NCBI GenBank assembly: GCA_947449255.1
Contig: CANFQX010000007.1
Coordinates: 62,001-126,000 of the forward strand
DNA length: 64,000 nt
DNA from: Pseudobdellovibrionaceae bacterium
GTDB lineage: Bacteria; Bdellovibrionota; Bdellovibrionia; Bdellovibrionales; Bdellovibrionaceae
Reading direction: 5' to 3'
Shown one piece after another: positions 60,565-64,000 of this stretch; positions within the stretch are counted from its first letter, which is position 1; each line of letters opens with the position of its first letter. The notes beneath the pieces were generated by a model. It worked only from the letters and a program-made list of their open reading frames with translations. It did not search any database and had not been told where the DNA came from. The translations under genes and the position numbers were made by a program.

Positions 60565-61137
60565 TTAAAAAGTGCAGGTTTTTACTAAAGTATGCTTTTC
60601 AGAGTCTGATAATCCGCATTTATAGTCCATAACGAATGAAACCCAATTGTCGCCTATAATAAATTCTGAAAATATTTTAATCGTCGGTTTTGGAGTCTTC
60701 CCCCAAGTTCCACAAACACTTGAGCTTTCTGTGACTTTTACTGTCGGAGTGTAAGCTGCGCTATCATCATCGAAAAGTATTCGGTTTGAGTTGGTTCTTT
60801 GTTTTGTGGAAATTGCTTCTTGGCCTGTGCTCGCCGCATAAAACAGGACTGAGGGAATCATTTGTTGTTCGTCGCTTGATCCTACAAGAATCAAGAATGA
60901 GACAGAATCATTTGGAGTGGTGCGAGCATTCAGGACATATTGGCATCGACGAGTACTAGTGGATACAACTTGGCGATCATGGTATTCAGTGTATTCACCG
61001 AAATGTCCGTTTAAATATTTTGAATCTCCTTGAGAAAATTCTATTATTTCTTCTCTAGTGTTTCCATAGGCTAGAGCTGTCTGGTTTGTTAAAAGAGTCG
61101 AGATAAAGGGGATTATGAAAAATAAATACTTCTGCAT
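60565..61137 (-). CDS. secreted protein of unknown role
   Basis: 190 aa, signal peptide MQKYLFFIIPFISTLLTNQTALA. Strand-rich (CQYVLNARTTPNDSVSFLILVG, YTPTVKVTESSSVCGTWG, EFIIGDNWVSFVMDYKCG) with four Cys that could form two disulphides. No family recognised. Convergent with ftsI. Confidence 0.65.
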   Translation of the reverse strand: MQKYLFFIIPFISTLLTNQTALAYGNTREEIIEFSQGDSKYLNGHFGEYTEYHDRQVVSTSTRRCQYVLNARTTPNDSVSFLILVGSSDEQQMIPSVLFYAASTGQEAISTKQRTNSNRILFDDDSAAYTPTVKVTESSSVCGTWGKTPKPTIKIFSEFIIGDNWVSFVMDYKCGLSDSEKHTLVKTCTF

Positions 61138-61482
61138 AGGTATCCTTTTTTAATTGGCAGTGCCCTTAATTTTTATTTTTTGTGTATACCCTCAACGCAT
61201 AAGGACTGCAAGTTTTGCGTTCAAGGATGGGGGGGGGGAGTTCCCTTGTTTGTCGATTAATGTAAAAAAGATAGCAAATTGGGCCTGTTTAGATTCTTGG
61301 CGTTGCGATTATCGGGGGGGGCGTCGGAATAAGCTGGTTTTTATAAAGAAATAGATCATTGGCGAGTACCCAGCACCGAGACTCTCGCCTGACTAAGCTA
61401 TTTAATAACGGGAAAACCTTAAGTCTTTGAGGAGACCAACCCTCCCGGTATTGGCCAACCGAATCTGATCAAATCCTGGTGA
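61138..61482. other. gene-free stretch with two poly-G tracts and a hairpin
   Basis: No convincing gene. It holds a run of ten G (61229-61238), a run of eight G (61314-61321), and a stem GGCGAG (61361-61366) with CTCGCC (61384-61389). No match to a known riboswitch was recognised. The G-tracts could vary in length. Confidence 0.5.
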
Positions 61483-61797
61483 TTATTTAAGGTGCATGTC
61501 ATTCTTAACAGAAGCCACGCCTTTCACACGACGGGCAATTTCGGTAGCTCGATTGATATCAGCTTGTGATTTCACAAAGCCACTCAACTGAACCACACCG
61601 TTAAAGGTCTCAACGCCGATCTCAGCAGATTTTAATTTAGGCTCTGCAAGCAATTGCGACTTAACTCTAGTCGTAATTACACTGTCATCAACATATTCCC
61701 CAACTCTCTGACTTTTTCCGTTTTCTGCAAAGCTGGTGGAAAGTGGCAAGGCCATAGAGATTAAACAGCTGTATAAAAATAGGGTAAGGTATTTCAT
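61483..61797 (-). CDS. BON-domain periplasmic protein (OsmY-like)
   Basis: 104 aa. Signal peptide 1-24, then one BON domain: DSVITTRVKSQLLAEPKLKSAEIGVETFNGVVQLSG and ATEIARRVKGVASVKNDMHLK (shown as blocks, VQLSGFV being the central strand). BON proteins bind phospholipid and respond to envelope or osmotic stress. The start is preceded by AGGAG. The 265-bp gap upstream, shared with the divergent barrel gene, is AT-rich and may hold both promoters. Confidence 0.88.
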   Translation of the reverse strand: MKYLTLFLYSCLISMALPLSTSFAENGKSQRVGEYVDDSVITTRVKSQLLAEPKLKSAEIGVETFNGVVQLSGFVKSQADINRATEIARRVKGVASVKNDMHLK

Positions 61798-62062
61798 CTT
61801 AAATTTCTCCTGTTAATGGTTGGTTCAATTAAATTTATCGCTCTATAAATTTATAGAATTAAATATGAAAAGATAAAAGTTGCATTGAAGAGAACTGATA
61901 AAAATCAAAAGTCCTTTTTTTAAAAATATATTTTTTTAAATATTACCTTGAACGCCTTCAATTAAGATTCCGCGTATTGAGTGATTTTTCACACTAATAT
62001 TTGAATTTGTAGGAGGCGCCTTTTTATCACATTAAAGTAAATGATTATAAAAGGAGTACACT

Positions 62063-62644
62063 ATGAAAATTATTATTCTTGCATCCATTCTTCTGTTGTC
62101 CTTAAATTCTTTTGCGGGATTGTATTTTGAGCCCGCAATAACCTACGAAAAAGGAGACAATACCCTAGACTGGCCTTCACCATTTAGTTCATCTACGGGG
62201 ACGACAGAGGGCTTGGGGCTGGATTTAAAATTGGGGTTGGCTGTTGAAAGCACATTCTTTGCGGGTGTTGATGCCAGTTACTCAAAACCAAAATTTAAAA
62301 ATTCAGCTAATAATTATGATGCATGGGCGACTTCTCAAACGATTGGAGTTATCGTCGGTGCACAAATGCCAATTATTGGACTTCGAATATGGGGTGGATA
62401 CATCTTGGATGGCAACTTAGATCCGGATCAGGATGGAAATATAGACGTGAAGTTTTCGGGGGCAAGCGGACCCAAAATCGGGATTGGTTTTAAAATATTT
62501 ATTGTCAGCGCCAATCTAGAATACATGGACTTAACCTACAAAACATCAACGCTGCAGAATGCAGGCCCCATCTCAGGTACGCTGGACAGTGAACTTAAAA
62601 ACAAAGTCGCCCTTTTCAGTCTCAGCATGCCCCTCACTTTTTAG
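62063..62644 (+). CDS. small outer-membrane beta-barrel protein
   Basis: 193 aa. Signal peptide MKIIILASILLLSLNSFAG; then eight or so alternating strands (LYFEPAITYEKGD, LGLDLKLGLAVE, TFFAGVDASYSKP, IIGLRIWGGYILD, GPKIGIGFKIFIVSANLEYMDL) ending ALFSLSMPLTF with a terminal Phe, the pattern of OmpW/OmpA-like 8-stranded barrels. AAAAGGAG precedes the ATG. Ligand unknown. Confidence 0.75.
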   Translation: MKIIILASILLLSLNSFAGLYFEPAITYEKGDNTLDWPSPFSSSTGTTEGLGLDLKLGLAVESTFFAGVDASYSKPKFKNSANNYDAWATSQTIGVIVGAQMPIIGLRIWGGYILDGNLDPDQDGNIDVKFSGASGPKIGIGFKIFIVSANLEYMDLTYKTSTLQNAGPISGTLDSELKNKVALFSLSMPLTF

Positions 62645-62658
62645 GATTCAAATAGAGT

Positions 62659-62695
62659 GGCCTTCTTGATTTATCTCATTCAAATCAAGAAGGCC
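62659..62695. terminator. long perfect stem after the barrel gene
   Basis: A perfect 14-bp stem, GGCCTTCTTGATTT (62659-62672) with AAATCAAGAAGGCC (62682-62695), loop of 9 bases, 15 bases after the stop. T-run missing on the plus strand, so termination is likely but unproven; it may also block the convergent DUF1328 transcript. Confidence 0.65.
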
Positions 62696-62701
62696 AGAGA
62701 G

Positions 62702-62875
62702 TCATTTAGTTCCACGTCGACCTAGAAGGTTAACGACAAATGAAATCACTGCTAAAATTAAAAAGACCATGACCAGGATTCGGCCAATTTCCATCGAAAG
62801 CCCTGCCACTCCGTAAGCGCCAAGGACGAAAGCAAGCAATGCCAGGACAAAAAATAAGATCGCTGCACGTATCAT
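62702..62875 (-). CDS. DUF1328-type small membrane protein (YtjA-like)
   Basis: 57 aa. ATG 62875 preceded by GGAGGG three bases upstream. Two membrane helices (ILFFVLALLAFVLGAYGVAG and GRILVMVFLILAVISFVV) joined by LSMEI, ending LLGRRGTK, which fits DUF1328/YtjA: LxxAVxxFxxAxxAGxxGF, then AGIAxxLxxxFL in relatives. Role unknown, often stress induced. Between a terminator-like stem and the C39 peptidase gene. Confidence 0.8.
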   Translation of the reverse strand: MIRAAILFFVLALLAFVLGAYGVAGLSMEIGRILVMVFLILAVISFVVNLLGRRGTK

Positions 62876-62930
62876 AAACCCTCCATTTTTTATTTTGGTT
62901 CTCGAAAAATAATGCGCAAAAATTCTAATT

Positions 62931-63848
62931 TTAAAGCCACTGTTTCAGACTTTCCAGGTAATGCGGTCTTGCCCCCTCATTGGCCAAGCGCAGTGCTTCC
63001 AAGGCACATCGGTTGGCTTCGGATTTATTGCCGACAGCACCCTCAGCAATAGCTGAATTATGCCAAGCAATAGCAGAGGTCGGATGATCGATCTTAGCCT
63101 TTTGTAAAATTTGATGAGCACTTATAAAATTCTTCTGCGAATAAGCAATATTGCCTAGACCTAATTGTGCGACTAAACTCTTGGGCCATTTTCGAAGAAT
63201 TTCTTGATAGGATCTTTTGGCAGCATCCAAAAATCCGAGTTGCTCCAATCCAGAGGCAGCGCTGGTGTGGGTAAACTCGTCAGAACTTGCTGACAGTTGG
63301 TCGGGTCGCAGAACGACCAAGCCCCAGTAGTCGCCCAAACTCCAAGACCTCTCAAACTTTCGCAGATCCCAATTTTTAAAGGACTCTGGCCCAGAGTGCA
63401 TCAAGATTTTCTGTTCTTTCAGATCATAGCCAAATACAAGTGCATAGTGCCATTGCGGGAGCCAGCTCAAAGAAAGATTCTCAAAGACAATCACCGGATG
63501 ATTTTCATTCAATTCAATGAATAAGGCTTCAAATCCCTGAATAGGAATAGCAATCAGTCCCTGACGTCGAATAGCAACAATCATGTCGCTTTGCAAACTG
63601 CCCCTGATACCGGGTGTGTATGTCTGAGAGGCAAGCTCCTCCTCCGAAATGTTTCGACCCGCCCACTGCATAGCCATGGCTAGGGTAGCAGGTCCACAGA
63701 AGCTGGCCCTTTGTTTAATAAAGGGCACCCCAGCAATGGTATAGGAAGCTTTTTTGTCAGTAGCTTTAGCCAGCAAGGAATCCACTTGCGGAGTTGAACT
63801 TGCACATCCAAGCAAGAGACAACTTAGTAAAAAAAAATATCTCTTCAT
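62931..63848 (-). CDS. PA2778-family C39-like cysteine peptidase lipoprotein with TPR tail
   Basis: 305 aa. Lipobox LLLGC with Cys15. The C39-type core: VPFIKQRASFCGPATLAMAM with Cys51 and HYALVFGYD with His134. TPR repeats fill about 200-300 (AAKRSYQEILRKWPKSLVAQLG, AHQILQKAKIDHP, EANRCALEALRLA). This matches the PA2778 family, normally encoded beside PA2779, as here. Cleavage of an export leader or an envelope substrate is unknown. Confidence 0.88.
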   Translation of the reverse strand: MKRYFFLLSCLLLGCASSTPQVDSLLAKATDKKASYTIAGVPFIKQRASFCGPATLAMAMQWAGRNISEEELASQTYTPGIRGSLQSDMIVAIRRQGLIAIPIQGFEALFIELNENHPVIVFENLSLSWLPQWHYALVFGYDLKEQKILMHSGPESFKNWDLRKFERSWSLGDYWGLVVLRPDQLSASSDEFTHTSAASGLEQLGFLDAAKRSYQEILRKWPKSLVAQLGLGNIAYSQKNFISAHQILQKAKIDHPTSAIAWHNSAIAEGAVGNKSEANRCALEALRLANEGARPHYLESLKQWL

Positions 63849-63855
63849 AAAAAAT

Positions 63856-64000
63856 TTAAATTCTTTTTATTAGATAAATAATAAGCACAACAATAAGAAC
63901 GGCTACTAAAATATCCCCACCGGCTCTAGCTTGTTGGACTTGCCCTGAAAGCTGACGCAATTCAACTTCTGATAGGCTAGCAACACGCAATGAAGCTTCT
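63856..64000 (-). CDS. PA2779-like membrane protein, C-terminal end only
   Basis: The frame runs in from the right edge to a TAA at 63856-63858. Visible: ASLRVASLSEVELRQLSG, AGGDILVAVLIVVLIIYL and KRI, that is a helical periplasmic piece, a short Gly-rich turn and one C-terminal membrane helix, as at the end of PA2779 proteins. Seven bases before the PA2778-type gene, so one operon. The start lies beyond the window. Confidence 0.65.
   Translation of the reverse strand, partial: EASLRVASLSEVELRQLSGQVQQARAGGDILVAVLIVVLIIYLIKRI

Noticed and set aside
61154-61354. 66-codon plus-strand frame across the poly-G tracts
   Set aside because: Low-complexity Gly/Arg from G runs, no ribosome site, no family; likely chance.
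61355-61480. Possible riboswitch (c-di-GMP type considered)
   Set aside because: There is one stem, but the conserved core sequences of GEMM, TPP, cobalamin or fluoride types were not found on either strand.

Overview
The window looks like a piece of chromosome from a predatory or predator-related diderm bacterium of the Bdellovibrionota (Bdellovibrio/Pseudobdellovibrio type). This is inferred from gene content: Tol-Pal lipoproteins, heptose synthesis for LPS, a MotAB stator pair, many secreted hydrolases and outer-membrane barrels, frequent TTG starts, a fairly AT-rich composition, and many conserved unknowns with signal peptides. I saw no rRNA, tRNA, CRISPR array, transposase or prophage module. 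The ends cut two genes: a von Willebrand A lipoprotein on the left and a PA2779-like membrane protein on the right.

Layout. 1-5.3 kb: vWA lipoprotein, a DUF2802 protein, a trypsin-like secreted protease, an accessory stretch with a palindromic repeat and a tiny membrane-peptide gene, then an AAA ATPase of the DUF4143 type. 5.3-13.8 kb: a large protease/propeller/barrel protein, the pal-DUF4398-cpoB run, tsaD-rsmA, smpB and a HAMP protein. 13.8-20.4 kb: a 2'-O-methyltransferase, a lysozyme-like secreted protein and a three-gene TolC/EmrA/EmrB efflux operon. 20.5-30 kb: nnrD-mutM, a barrel protein, a DEAD-box helicase with a clear terminator, a basic protein, a TrmN6-like methyltransferase, DUF883, patatin and a ThiL-like kinase. 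30-41 kb: the minus-strand run SP-protein/prmA/rsmE/RDD/hldE-C, rluB and dsbD. 41-50 kb: motAB, a frameshifted c-type-cytochrome-like lipoprotein, a DEDDh exonuclease with a WYL-like tail, an LspA-HAMP fusion, a PBP4 carboxypeptidase and a MltD-like transglycosylase. 50-56.7 kb: murB, folA-thyA, pirin and hpt-upp salvage. 57-60.5 kb: the start of a division/cell-wall cluster (rsmH-ftsL-ftsI) that stops after ftsI. 60.5-64 kb: small envelope genes (BON, barrel, DUF1328) and a PA2778/PA2779 pair.

Themes. Much of the window builds, cuts or crosses the envelope: Tol-Pal, FtsL/FtsI, MurB, PBP4, two transglycosylase-like proteins, DsbD, efflux, and LspA with many of its likely lipoprotein clients. 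Another set modifies RNA or ribosomes (TsaD, RsmA, RsmE, RsmH, PrmA, RluB, TrmN6, RlmM-like, SmpB). Hpt, Upp, FolA and ThyA give nucleobase salvage and dTMP synthesis, which fits an organism feeding on prey nucleotides, though the sequence does not prove that lifestyle.

Most unusual points: an LspA fused to a two-helix HAMP module that has a free-standing paralogue in the same window; an exonuclease-WYL fusion; a 39-residue hydrophobic peptide whose ribosome-binding site lies inside a stable hairpin; a 28-residue gene with a perfect ribosome-binding site; a 30/32 identical palindromic repeat at two distant sites; a 13-bp tandem duplication that seems to have rewritten the C-terminus of a protein; and a one-base frameshift splitting a cytochrome-like lipoprotein. 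I saw no defence or secretion island that could be called a whole new system.
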